A stretch of DNA of 39,922 nucleotides from CAWUJT01 sp963922715 (lineage in GTDB: Bacteria; Pseudomonadota; Alphaproteobacteria; Rhodobacterales; Rhodobacteraceae), in NCBI GenBank assembly GCA_963922715.1, contig CAWUJT010000010.1:1-39922 (forward strand). Reading direction: 5' to 3'. Each line of letters begins with the position of its first letter. Within the stretch, counting starts at the first letter, position 1. This document shows, piece by piece, positions 1 to 6,894 of the stretch. Under the pieces are notes generated by a model. The model worked only from the letters and a program-made list of their open reading frames with translations. It had not been told where the DNA came from and did not search any database. The position numbers and the translations under genes were made by a program.

Positions 1-334
1 ATTCTGTAAAGCGATTGTTGAGGGAACCTTGCTCAGTTGGGAGGCCGATCACCGCTTCAAGGTCGCGTGAGAAGGATGCAAGTGCGTTTGCGGCTTGATA
101 GTTGGCCTCGGAAAGGCGTCGTTCGCTAAGAAGGGCGAGATCAACCTGTCTGTCGATACCAAGTACACGTACACCCGCACCAGAGCCGCCTAAGGTTTGT
201 GGGGTCGTATCAAGCCTGCGCGTTGCATAGCCTTCGGTTGTTGCGTTGGCAACATTGGCAGAAACAACTTCGACGGCACGGGCATTCATGTTCAGACCCG
301 TTAGCGCGATCGCAAGAGAAGAAGAAAGAGACAT
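1..334 (-). CDS. flgK: Flagellar hook-associated protein 1 FlgK, N-terminal part (cut by window edge)
   Basis: Reading the minus strand from an ATG at 334 gives an open frame of 111 codons that runs off the window. It begins MSLSSSLAIALTGLNMNARA and continues with VSANVANATTEGYATRR, the N-terminal coiled-coil motif of flagellar rod/hook axial proteins (flg_bb_rod type). FlgK joins the hook to the filament outside the cell. It lies 28 bp downstream of flgE on the same strand, the flgE-flgK order usual in Rhodobacterales, which is the main reason to call it FlgK and not another axial protein. The segment AAAGG about 8 bases before the ATG is a good ribosome binding site. The rest of the protein is outside the window. 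Confidence 0.85.
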   Translation of the reverse strand, partial: MSLSSSLAIALTGLNMNARAVEVVSANVANATTEGYATRRLDTTPQTLGGSGAGVRVLGIDRQVDLALLSERRLSEANYQAANALASFSRDLEAVIGLPTEQGSLNNRFTE

Positions 335-362
335 CAAAACGGCCTTTCAAGGGATTGAAATG

Positions 363-1673
363 TTATCGTTTGATGTTTGTGGTTTCCTGCAACATTTCAT
401 CCACGGTTTGGACAACTTTAGCATTTGACGAATACGCGCGCTGGGTTTCGATCAATGCTGTCAGTTCCCGAGCAACATCAACGGCGCTTTGCTCTCGCGC
501 AAAGCCGACCATGCCCCCTGTTGGTCCATCACCCGCATCCCAAAGAAAAAAGGAGCCAGAATCATTTGACACCTGATAGACTTGATTATTGCCTGAAATT
601 AACCCGTTGGGATCTGGTACATCCACAACCGGAATTTGATAAATCGTTCTTGTAAATCCAGCATCATAAATTGCGACAACAAAACCATTTTCATCAATCT
701 CAACAGAACTGAGATTGCCGACAGGGCTACCGTTTTTGCTGACAGATGTTGGCGCAAATGTATCTGAAAGCTGTGTTAGGCCATCGGTGTCACCGGGACT
801 GCCTACATCAATTTGAATATTGCCCGATGCTGTTGTTATGGAAATTTCCCCTGTGGTTGCATCATACGTGCCACCTGCACCGCCAGCGACTGGAACAACA
901 CTCAAAATCGCACCACCATTGGCCGAGGTGGCATCAAAGACAACCGTAAATTCACCTATAGCCGCATTTCCGTTTGCACCATCCCTGACCACCATCGTCC
1001 AGGTATTTGATGCACCCGTTGCGGGAATCGTTGGGGTGAAATCAAAGTTTAAGCTTTCCGATCGTCCTGTATTGTCAAAATACTCCACAGACATTGTCAG
1101 TGTTTCACCACTGGCACCTGCTTCTGATTCTGTTGCCGGTAAATTGACGCCGAGTTGCATTTCAGTTGTTGGATTGCCCGCAAATTGATTCAATGTGACC
1201 TGAACAGGTTCCAATCCATCCGCTGTGGTGCGCGGAAAGTCAGGAATCTCTCCATCGGGATTGGCTGGCCACCCCAACAAAACCAGGCCGGAGTCCGATG
1301 TCAGAATGCCAGTGCTATCTGGTCGAAATGATCCTGTTGTGGTCAGTGAAAGCGGAAATGTCCCGTCTGGACCATCAAGCGCGCTTAGGGTTGTTACGGG
1401 CAGCATACCTTGGCCGGCAAGCGCAATATCAGTTGGGTTATCGGTGTTGATAAGCGCCCCCTGTTGTGCAATTTCACGATACGATGTCACCCGAACACCG
1501 CCTGCAGAATATGCGCCGGTGGATTGATCCAAAACCATGGAGCTGAAATCTGTTTCCGCACGTTTGTAGCCAAACGTGCTGCTGTTAGCGATATTATCTG
1601 AAATTGTCCCTAGACGACTTGCGTTTGAACTGAGACCTGCAACGCCTGCATTTAACGATGAAGATAAAGTCAT
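363..1673 (-). CDS. flgE: Flagellar hook protein FlgE
   Basis: A 436-residue protein starting MTLSSSLNAGVAGLSSNASR. The N-terminal axial motif ISDNIANSSTFGYKRAETDF (about residues 25-44) and the C-terminal motif (REQSAVDVARELTALIETQRAYSSNAKVVQTVDEML, given by its key residues L-ETQRAYSSN) are the two halves of the hook protein D0 domain. The middle holds the variable hook domain with DNTGRSESLNFDFTP. FlgE polymerises into the flexible hook that links rod and filament. The ATG at 1673 is preferred over an upstream in-frame start at 1724 because it begins exactly at the conserved motif and has AAAGGCG upstream. flgK follows 28 bp downstream. Length is normal for a short alphaproteobacterial FlgE. 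Confidence 0.9.
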   Translation of the reverse strand: MTLSSSLNAGVAGLSSNASRLGTISDNIANSSTFGYKRAETDFSSMVLDQSTGAYSAGGVRVTSYREIAQQGALINTDNPTDIALAGQGMLPVTTLSALDGPDGTFPLSLTTTGSFRPDSTGILTSDSGLVLLGWPANPDGEIPDFPRTTADGLEPVQVTLNQFAGNPTTEMQLGVNLPATESEAGASGETLTMSVEYFDNTGRSESLNFDFTPTIPATGASNTWTMVVRDGANGNAAIGEFTVVFDATSANGGAILSVVPVAGGAGGTYDATTGEISITTASGNIQIDVGSPGDTDGLTQLSDTFAPTSVSKNGSPVGNLSSVEIDENGFVVAIYDAGFTRTIYQIPVVDVPDPNGLISGNNQVYQVSNDSGSFFLWDAGDGPTGGMVGFAREQSAVDVARELTALIETQRAYSSNAKVVQTVDEMLQETTNIKR

Positions 1674-1848
1674 AAAAGCGCCTTTCTGCTGCTTTGCGTT
1701 TCGACTGTAGTTGAAATGGCGCATGAAGGCTTAAAACGTTCCTAACAGATAAAATCTGCTCTAAATTTAAGGCCAGAGGATTGAAAACATCCCCGCAGTG
1801 TTAGGTGAGTTTATCAAAAGCCCCGTGGAAATATCGCCTTAAAACGAA

Positions 1849-3207
1849 TCAGCTTCGACCCTCTGGATGAACCCAACGTAATATGTACAGCCCAACGACA
1901 ATCAATAAGGCGACAGGCATAATGCCCAACTGGACAGATCCTGTTACCCATGTAAAAAGTCCGATCAATGCCGGGGCAAGGAAAGCCGTTGCTTTACCAG
2001 AAAGCGCGTAAAGACCAAAGGCTTCTGTCGCTCGTTCTGGATCTGCATGTCGCACCATCATTGTTCGTGCTGCGGCTTGTAAAATGCCACCAAGCCCACC
2101 GATGGCCGCACCTAGAATGTAGAAAAGCATGTCTGGAGTATTGCTTTCAGGGGTAAAAGCTATCCCAAAAAGGCTGTCACGTGACATCCCACATAATGTA
2201 ATGACGACAATCGCCAGACCGATGGAACAGGACGTGATCACAGGTTTCGGACCATATCGATGATCTAGCCAACCGCCAAAGAGTGTTGCAATAACAGCTG
2301 TTGTGGCCCCTAAAATACCAAAGACACCAATTTGCATTGTCTGCCAATCAAGCACAAGCCGAGCGTAAACGCCACCAAAAGCATAAAGAGCGTTTAGGGC
2401 ATCACGCAAGAACATGGATGCAACCAACCAAGCAAACAGACTGGGGTTTTGTGGGACGCCTTTAACCAGGTTTCTTACATCGGCTAAAATCAAGGCGGGG
2501 GTAATTGGATGAACTTTTTTCTGAGGTTCCCGTACAAATAGAAAAAAAGGAAGCATAAAAACAACGTACCAAAGTGCTGTGAAGGGACCTACAGCACGCG
2601 TTCCCTCTCTTGCCTCTGAATCCAAACCAAAGATGGGTTGAAGACCAATCAAAGTTTTCCCACTGCCATCTTCAAAAAACAACAACATGATAATAAGCGC
2701 GATCAATCCGCCTAAGTAGCCGACTGAAAACCCTACACCAGAGAGCCATCCAGCCTTGTCTTTGCCCGCAAGGTCCGGCAACATTGCATTTGTAAAAATG
2801 AGCGCAAATTCAGCGCCAATCATTGCAACGCCAAAAGAAAAAAGCACAAGTGTCGTATTCGAGGCATCAGGAACCGCGAACCACAAACCGAAGGTTCCCA
2901 GGACATAAAAGCCTGAAAAAACAAAAATCCAAGCTATTCGATTTCCAGATCGATCAGCTGCAGCCCCTAGAAAAGGTGCAGATAACGCAATACTCAGACC
3001 AATAAGTGTTTGCGTCCAGGACCATATTTTCTGAGCACCAGCATCCGCTTGCGCATTTGAAAAGCCTTGGGAGACATAAGTCTCTGCCAATATGCCTGTA
3101 ATGTAGGGGCCAAAAATGAATGTGACACAAAGGGTGTAAAAGGGCTGACTTGCCCAGTCGAACATAACCCAGCCTATGATAGCTTTCTTTTGGCTTTGTC
3201 GTAACAT
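1849..3207 (-). CDS. MFS transporter, UMF1/Atg22-like family
   Basis: A 452-residue integral membrane protein with about 12 hydrophobic segments and the N-terminal signature GWVMFDWASQPFYTLCVTFIFGPY, which is typical of the UMF1 (unknown major facilitator) family related to Atg22-type permeases. Further family-like features are the loop after segment 2 (APFLGAAADRSGNR) and the paired loop in the second half (GGWLDHRYGPKPV). The substrate is not known for bacterial members and cannot be read from the sequence. It stands alone between flgE and secB and is divergent from secB across a 101-bp gap, so it probably has its own promoter. No strong ribosome binding site is visible before the ATG. Confidence 0.8.
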   Translation of the reverse strand: MLRQSQKKAIIGWVMFDWASQPFYTLCVTFIFGPYITGILAETYVSQGFSNAQADAGAQKIWSWTQTLIGLSIALSAPFLGAAADRSGNRIAWIFVFSGFYVLGTFGLWFAVPDASNTTLVLFSFGVAMIGAEFALIFTNAMLPDLAGKDKAGWLSGVGFSVGYLGGLIALIIMLLFFEDGSGKTLIGLQPIFGLDSEAREGTRAVGPFTALWYVVFMLPFFLFVREPQKKVHPITPALILADVRNLVKGVPQNPSLFAWLVASMFLRDALNALYAFGGVYARLVLDWQTMQIGVFGILGATTAVIATLFGGWLDHRYGPKPVITSCSIGLAIVVITLCGMSRDSLFGIAFTPESNTPDMLFYILGAAIGGLGGILQAAARTMMVRHADPERATEAFGLYALSGKATAFLAPALIGLFTWVTGSVQLGIMPVALLIVVGLYILRWVHPEGRS

Positions 3208-3308
3208 AAGGATTTCAATTAGACGTCAATGAATAACATAGAAACTGAGTTGTGCAGAAAAACAAGGTTTGTTATGGGACCAGTGTTTAGAAGAGATATG
3301 GAGACCGT

Positions 3309-3803
3309 ATGAGCGAGCCCGATAACAAAGAGACCTCTGAAGCAAATGTTGATGAGGCACCGATTGCGCCAAAACTGAAGATTATAAATCAATTCGTCAA
3401 AGATCTTTCCTTTGAAAATGTCGCTGCCGAAAAGAATTTTAAGTTGTCAGGCCGTCCAATAATGAACATGAATGTTGGATTGAATGCCATTAGAGATGTA
3501 AATGATAAAGATCAATACTCTATAATGACAAAAATATCTATTATTTCCAAAACAGAAGATGATAATAAGATATTTGCTGTTGAGCTTGAATATATTGGTG
3601 TAATAAAAGTCGAAAATATAGATGACGATAAAATTCATCCATTCGTCTATATTGAGGGATCTCGAATGTTTTTCCCCTTTATTCGACGTATTATATCAGA
3701 TGTCTCACGCGATGGTGGTTTTCCACCGGTTAATCTAGAGCCCATTGACTACGTTGATATCTACAGAAAAATGATACAACAAAAGCAAGCAAGCGTGAAT
3801 TAG
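3309..3803 (+). CDS. secB: Protein-export chaperone SecB
   Basis: A 164-residue acidic protein. The core INQFVKDLSFENVAAEKNF (residues about 26-44) matches the SecB first beta strand region, and the C-terminal part SRMFFPFIRRIISDVSRDGG followed by FPPVNLEPIDYVDIY is the SecB helix alpha-1 signature (compare LLFPYAR...GTFPQLNLAPVNF in enterobacteria). SecB tetramers keep preproteins unfolded and hand them to SecA. Members of this family in alphaproteobacteria have a similar length and a loosely conserved acidic N-terminus. The gene is convergent with dnaQ, and the two stop codons overlap by two bases (3801-3802). The coding sequence is strikingly AT-rich compared with genes in the second half of the window. 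Confidence 0.93.
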   Translation: MSEPDNKETSEANVDEAPIAPKLKIINQFVKDLSFENVAAEKNFKLSGRPIMNMNVGLNAIRDVNDKDQYSIMTKISIISKTEDDNKIFAVELEYIGVIKVENIDDDKIHPFVYIEGSRMFFPFIRRIISDVSRDGGFPPVNLEPIDYVDIYRKMIQQKQASVN

Positions 3804-4483
3804 TTTTTAGTTTTATGCCAAATGGCATGAGAGCCAATTTTCTCTATCAGTAGATTATGCTCCTCTTTTTCTACATGAGTTATAAGAGGCGCTAACGGTT
3901 CACTTCTTTTTGTATGTGTCTTGTTATAATTTGCACTATTGTTCTCTGATTTAATCAAAGATAAATTAGGTTGTCTTCCACCGATAAGTTCCAAATAAAT
4001 TTCCGCCAATATTTCACTATCAAGTAAAGCGCCGTGTTTTTCTCTTGCAGAATTGTCAATTGAAAATCGCCGGCACAATGCGTCTAAAGAAACAGGGGAT
4101 CCTGGGAATTTTGACCGTGCTATTTCAAGTGTATCAATTGCTTGACTGAAAGGTATTTCTTTAAAATCAACTTTCTTTAGCTCGGAATTCAAAAAGGCGA
4201 TATCAAACTTTGCATTGTGAATAACAAGTTTTGCTCCACTGATAAAGTCTACAAATCTTTGAGCAATTTCTTTAAAAGTTGGGTATCGGCTTAAAAAGTC
4301 ATCCCCCAATCCATGGACCTCAAAAGCGGATTGAGGCATTGATTTTTCTGGATTTATATATTGATGAAATATTTTTCCTGTCGGTAAATGATTGAATAAT
4401 TCAACCGCACCAATCTCAACCACTCTATCCCCCTCTGCGGGTGAAAGTCCTGTGGTTTCTGTATCCAAAACAATTTCACGCAT
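3800..4483 (-). CDS. dnaQ: DNA polymerase III epsilon subunit (proofreading 3'-5' exonuclease)
   Basis: A 227-residue DEDDh exonuclease. Exo I is LDTETTG with D7 and E9, Exo II is HNAKFDIAFLN with D94, and Exo III is HGALLDSE with H150 and D155, so all catalytic residues are present. After residue about 175 there is a short tail that would bind the alpha polymerase subunit. It proofreads inside the replicative polymerase core. The start overlaps the end of coaE by 8 bp, so dnaQ is translationally coupled to coaE and aroE upstream. The aroE-coaE-dnaQ order beside secB is a conserved alphaproteobacterial arrangement next to the origin. Its stop overlaps that of secB on the other strand. Confidence 0.94.
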   Translation of the reverse strand: MREIVLDTETTGLSPAEGDRVVEIGAVELFNHLPTGKIFHQYINPEKSMPQSAFEVHGLGDDFLSRYPTFKEIAQRFVDFISGAKLVIHNAKFDIAFLNSELKKVDFKEIPFSQAIDTLEIARSKFPGSPVSLDALCRRFSIDNSAREKHGALLDSEILAEIYLELIGGRQPNLSLIKSENNSANYNKTHTKRSEPLAPLITHVEKEEHNLLIEKIGSHAIWHKTKN

Positions 4484-5051
4484 GTGTTAAATCTGAAATA
4501 ATGTGTCGAACTTGAGATCTCGCGCCTGAAAATGTTTGTGTGTCGATGACATAATCTGCTCGTCTTCGTTTTTCCAAATCGGGGAGTTGTCTTGATAGGA
4601 TCGACATAAACTGCGACTTTGTCATTTTACCTCTATCCATCACCCGCGCTTTTTGAACGTCAAACGGTACGGTGACCACAATAACTTTATCAACGTGTTT
4701 GTGAAGGCCGGTTTCAAATAAAAGTGGAACATCAAGAACGACGATAGGACCTTTAGAATTTGCAATAAAGTCTGTCATGTCATGTTTCACAAAAGGGTGA
4801 ATTATATTTTCGAGTTTTGACAATGCTTCAGGATTTTTCAGAAAAAGGGCCCGCATTTTTTGTCGGTCTAAAGCTTTATCTGAAATCAGGCCTGGAAACG
4901 TATCTGCAATCTTATCTATAATGTCTTGTTTTTTATAAAGCTTTTCAATAGCCAAATCAGCATTCCAAACTTCTAAGCCCTCATCAGAAAACATCTGTGC
5001 CGTTGTGGACTTTCCCATGCCGATCGATCCGGTTAGACCAATAACAATCAT
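4476..5051 (-). CDS. coaE: Dephospho-CoA kinase
   Basis: A 191-residue P-loop kinase with the Walker A motif GLTGSIGMGKSTT at residues 5-17 and the family motif VVLDVPLLFETGLHKHVDKV in the middle, where the DVPLLFE segment is diagnostic for CoaE. It phosphorylates the 3' hydroxyl of dephospho-CoA, the last step of coenzyme A synthesis in the cytoplasm. It overlaps aroE by 4 bp upstream (ATGA-type junction) and dnaQ by 8 bp downstream, so the three genes form a tightly coupled operon. Length is normal for the family. Nothing unusual was seen apart from the low GC content shared with its neighbours. Confidence 0.95.
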   Translation of the reverse strand: MIVIGLTGSIGMGKSTTAQMFSDEGLEVWNADLAIEKLYKKQDIIDKIADTFPGLISDKALDRQKMRALFLKNPEALSKLENIIHPFVKHDMTDFIANSKGPIVVLDVPLLFETGLHKHVDKVIVVTVPFDVQKARVMDRGKMTKSQFMSILSRQLPDLEKRRRADYVIDTQTFSGARSQVRHIISDLTHA

Positions 5052-5890
5052 AAAGATAAAACAGCTCTACGCAGCTCTTCATCGACTTTAGGTTTTATCC
5101 CATACCAACGCTCAAACCCTGGTGCGGCCTGATGAAGCAACATGCCTAACCCATCAACAATATGACAGCCCATATCGGCGGCATTCTGCAGAAACCTTGT
5201 CTTGAGTGGATTATATACGATGTCTGTGACAGTACAATCTGGATTGATTTTGCTAAGATCTATGTCAAGCGGTGGCTGATCTGTCATTCCTAAGCTCGTC
5301 GTATTTACAGCGAGATTGATCATCGGTAGCACTGTTTGAACAGAATTTAGATCAATAGGATTAATCCTAGACCCAAAATTTTCTCTGAGCTTTTCTGCAC
5401 GTGCCAATGTTCTGTTGGCAACATATATCTCTGGCACTCCACAGCCTATAAGCGCGGAAATAATTGACCGCGATGCTCCCCCTGCGCCAATGACAAGTAC
5501 CGGGCCACTACACGCTTTCCAATGTGGTGCTTTTTCTGTCACGTTTTGTAAAAATCCATATCCATCAGTATTATCAGCGTGAATTTTCCCATCAGGAGAA
5601 AACGACAGTGTATTGGCAGCACCAATAAACGCTGCTTCATCAGTTATTTGATCCACAAATGATAGGATTGTTTCTTTGTGAGGATGCGTAACGTTGAGGC
5701 CACAAAACCCCATACGCGGAAGAAGACGAAGTGCACTTTCAATATCATGCTCTTGCACATGAAGAGGAATATAATAGCCGTTAATATTGTATGATTTCAA
5801 CCAGTAAGAGTGTAAGGTTGGAGAAAGACTATGTTGTATTGGAGAGCCAATCACCCCAGCTAAATTTACTAAGCTTGCTTTTTCATTCAT
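5048..5890 (-). CDS. aroE: Shikimate dehydrogenase (NADP+)
   Basis: A 280-residue protein with the shikimate-binding motif GSPIQHSLSP (S21, S23), the catalytic-lysine motif NVTHPHKE (K72), ADNTDGYGF and the NADP-binding GAGGASRSI. It reduces 3-dehydroshikimate to shikimate in aromatic amino acid synthesis. I use the ATG at 5890. A TTG eight codons upstream (5914) is also open, but neither has a clear ribosome binding site and family members begin close to the GVIG segment. It is the first gene of the aroE-coaE-dnaQ operon. In many relatives a maf-like gene precedes aroE; here the upstream side is the candidate replication origin. Confidence 0.94.
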   Translation of the reverse strand: MNEKASLVNLAGVIGSPIQHSLSPTLHSYWLKSYNINGYYIPLHVQEHDIESALRLLPRMGFCGLNVTHPHKETILSFVDQITDEAAFIGAANTLSFSPDGKIHADNTDGYGFLQNVTEKAPHWKACSGPVLVIGAGGASRSIISALIGCGVPEIYVANRTLARAEKLRENFGSRINPIDLNSVQTVLPMINLAVNTTSLGMTDQPPLDIDLSKINPDCTVTDIVYNPLKTRFLQNAADMGCHIVDGLGMLLHQAAPGFERWYGIKPKVDEELRRAVLSL

Positions 5891-6017
5891 CAGTACGTCC
5901 AGACGGCAATTCAATCAATCGCTGTTAAGAGCCACAAAAGCATAAGCTCTGTTTGAAAGCCATACTGTTTTTAGCAACATCAAAAGTCTTCATATGCAGT
6001 GAGTGATGTAATAAGTG

Positions 6018-6026
6018 TGTGCATAA
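6018..6026 (-). promoter_or_regulatory. DnaA box (TTATGCACA)
   Basis: The minus strand reads TTATGCACA, an exact match to the DnaA box consensus TTATNCACA, in the aroE-hemJ gap. Confidence 0.65.
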
Positions 6027-6096
6027 ATCGGATACAAACGATCGGTAGTTTGTTGATATCGCAATGTCAGCCGATTAAGACAATGAAAGAAAATAC

Positions 6097-6105
6097 TTAT
6101 ACACT
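6097..6105 (+). promoter_or_regulatory. DnaA box-like site (TTATACACT)
   Basis: The plus strand reads TTATACACT, one mismatch (last base) from TTATNCACA. It is of opposite orientation to the boxes on each side. Confidence 0.5.
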
Positions 6106-6140
6106 TACTGAGAATGACCGGTTTGAAATGAGTGTGTCTT

Positions 6141-6149
6141 TGTGTATAA
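6141..6149 (-). promoter_or_regulatory. DnaA box (TTATACACA)
   Basis: The minus strand reads TTATACACA, an exact match to TTATNCACA, directly before the AT-rich run at about 6150-6215. A weaker TTTTTCACA (minus, 6160-6168) follows 10 bases later and fits the relaxed consensus TTWTNCACA. Confidence 0.65.
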
Positions 6150-6244
6150 TATTTTCGGTTGTGAAAAATAAGCGTAAGATATTGTTATTTCGTATTTTTT
6201 TTGAATCTTTATATTGCAAAGTTATGTATGGTTTGTGCAGGAAC

Positions 6245-6253
6245 AGTGGATAA
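6245..6253 (-). promoter_or_regulatory. DnaA box-like site (TTATCCACT)
   Basis: The minus strand reads TTATCCACT, one mismatch (last base) from the high-affinity box TTATCCACA. It borders the second AT-rich stretch (6251-6320), which holds a run of ATC triplets at 6274-6290. Confidence 0.5.
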
Positions 6254-6329
6254 AATTTTTTCCCCGTTATCCTATCATCAACATCATCATTACTATATTT
6301 ATCTATATTATATCTAATACGTGAAGAAA

Positions 6330-6782
6330 ATGATTGATTACATATCGCAGTTTTATCTCTGGTACAAATTTTTCCACATTGTATCTGTTATCAGTTGGAT
6401 GGCTGGTCTTCTCTATCTACCAAGATTGTTTGTTTATCATACAGAAGAAGTTTACAATCTAAAGCAATGTTCTCTTATTTTTCAGACCATGGAACGACGA
6501 CTCTATAAACTGATAATGGTACCGGCCATGGTTTCTAGTTGGTTTTTTGGTATATTGCTCATCCTATCATCAAATTCGATAGACTTTGGTTCTTTATGGC
6601 CATGGATTAAGGGAATAGCTGTCATTGCAATGACTTGGTTTCACTTTTGGCTTGATCGACGTAGAAAGGATTTTCTTGTCGATAAAATTCAGCTCTCTGG
6701 ACGGACTTATAGGATAATGAATGAATTTCCCACCGTCCTGATGCTTGTTATTGTGGCAATGGTTGTTGTTAAACCATTCTGA
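6330..6782 (+). CDS. hemJ: Protoporphyrinogen IX oxidase HemJ
   Basis: A 150-residue membrane protein with about four transmembrane segments. The N-terminal signature is YKFFHIVSVISWMAGLLYLP followed by RLFVYH, which is diagnostic for HemJ (formerly UPF0093), including the conserved histidine of KFFHI thought to bind haem. HemJ oxidises protoporphyrinogen IX to protoporphyrin IX in the inner membrane. I start at the ATG (6330); a GTG three codons upstream (6321) is also possible, and relatives typically begin MIDF or MIDY. It is divergent from aroE across the candidate origin and 112 bp upstream of rho. In many relatives hemE or hemC lies here too, but neither is present in this window. Confidence 0.9.
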   Translation: MIDYISQFYLWYKFFHIVSVISWMAGLLYLPRLFVYHTEEVYNLKQCSLIFQTMERRLYKLIMVPAMVSSWFFGILLILSSNSIDFGSLWPWIKGIAVIAMTWFHFWLDRRRKDFLVDKIQLSGRTYRIMNEFPTVLMLVIVAMVVVKPF

Positions 6783-6811
6783 TTGACATTCAACATATTT
6801 GAGAATACGAT
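6783..6811 (+). promoter_or_regulatory. Probable sigma-70 promoter of rho
   Basis: A perfect -35 hexamer TTGACA (6783-6788) directly after the hemJ stop is followed, after exactly 17 bp, by TACGAT (6806-6811), four of six matches to the -10 consensus. Predicted transcription would start near 6818 and give rho a leader of about 77 bases. This is inferred from sequence only. Confidence 0.5.
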
Positions 6812-6820
6812 TACCCAATG

Positions 6821-6836
6821 CATCCGGTCCCGGATG
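6821..6836 (+). other. Hairpin in the rho leader
   Basis: CATCCG-GTCC-CGGATG forms a six-base-pair GC-rich stem with a four-base loop. It would sit within the first bases of the transcript from the predicted rho promoter. The following bases (TTATAATTC) are AT-rich but not a T run, so a complete intrinsic terminator for hemJ is unlikely. A role in 5' end stability or in rho autoregulation is possible but not shown. Confidence 0.4.
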
Positions 6837-6894
6837 TTATAATTCACCTAAATTTATTATACAGTTGTATCTGACACAGTTTGTGGGGAAAGTT

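Larger units (their letters stand above)
5891..6329. other. oriC: Candidate chromosomal replication origin (oriC) in the aroE-hemJ divergent gap
   Basis: This is the only stretch of more than 300 bp without a gene. It is AT-rich and contains several DnaA-box-like 9-mers. Two fit TTATNCACA exactly (6018-6026 and 6141-6149, both minus), two have one mismatch at the last base (6097-6105 plus; 6245-6253 minus), and one fits the relaxed TTWTNCACA (6160-6168 minus). Very AT-rich runs at about 6150-6215 and 6251-6320 could serve as the unwinding element. One GANTC methylation site lies at 6203-6207. In alphaproteobacteria the origin commonly lies between the maf/aroE/coaE/dnaQ side and the hemE/rho side, which matches this position. 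Three perfect parS sites start 3.1 kb to the right. Start with DnaA footprinting or cumulative GC skew to confirm. A small open frame inside (5999-6253) shows no protein-like pattern. Confidence 0.75.

Noticed and set aside
1674..1848. Flagellar sigma-28 or sigma-54 promoter before flgE
   Set aside because: No pattern close to GGCAC-N5-TTGC or to TAAA-N15-GCCGATAA was found. Only a short weak inverted repeat is visible.
2175..2186. Palindrome TGTCACGTGACA inside the MFS gene, parS-like core
   Set aside because: Only the central TCACGTGA agrees with parS; the outer arms differ. A chance palindrome in coding sequence is more likely.
5999..6253. 84-codon open frame in the aroE-hemJ gap
   Set aside because: Composition is irregular and Ser/Cys/Ile-rich, with no family pattern and no ribosome binding site. 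It overlaps the DnaA-box-like sites, so it is more likely a chance frame in origin DNA.
6274..6320. ATC/CTA triplet repeats as a possible DnaA-trio element
   Set aside because: The triplets are irregular, and spacing from the nearest box is not convincing. Kept only as part of the AT-rich origin candidate.
6799..6894. N-terminal extension of Rho from 6799
   Set aside because: The extension overlaps a likely promoter and hairpin, does not resemble Rho, and the ATG at 6895 has a good ribosome binding site.
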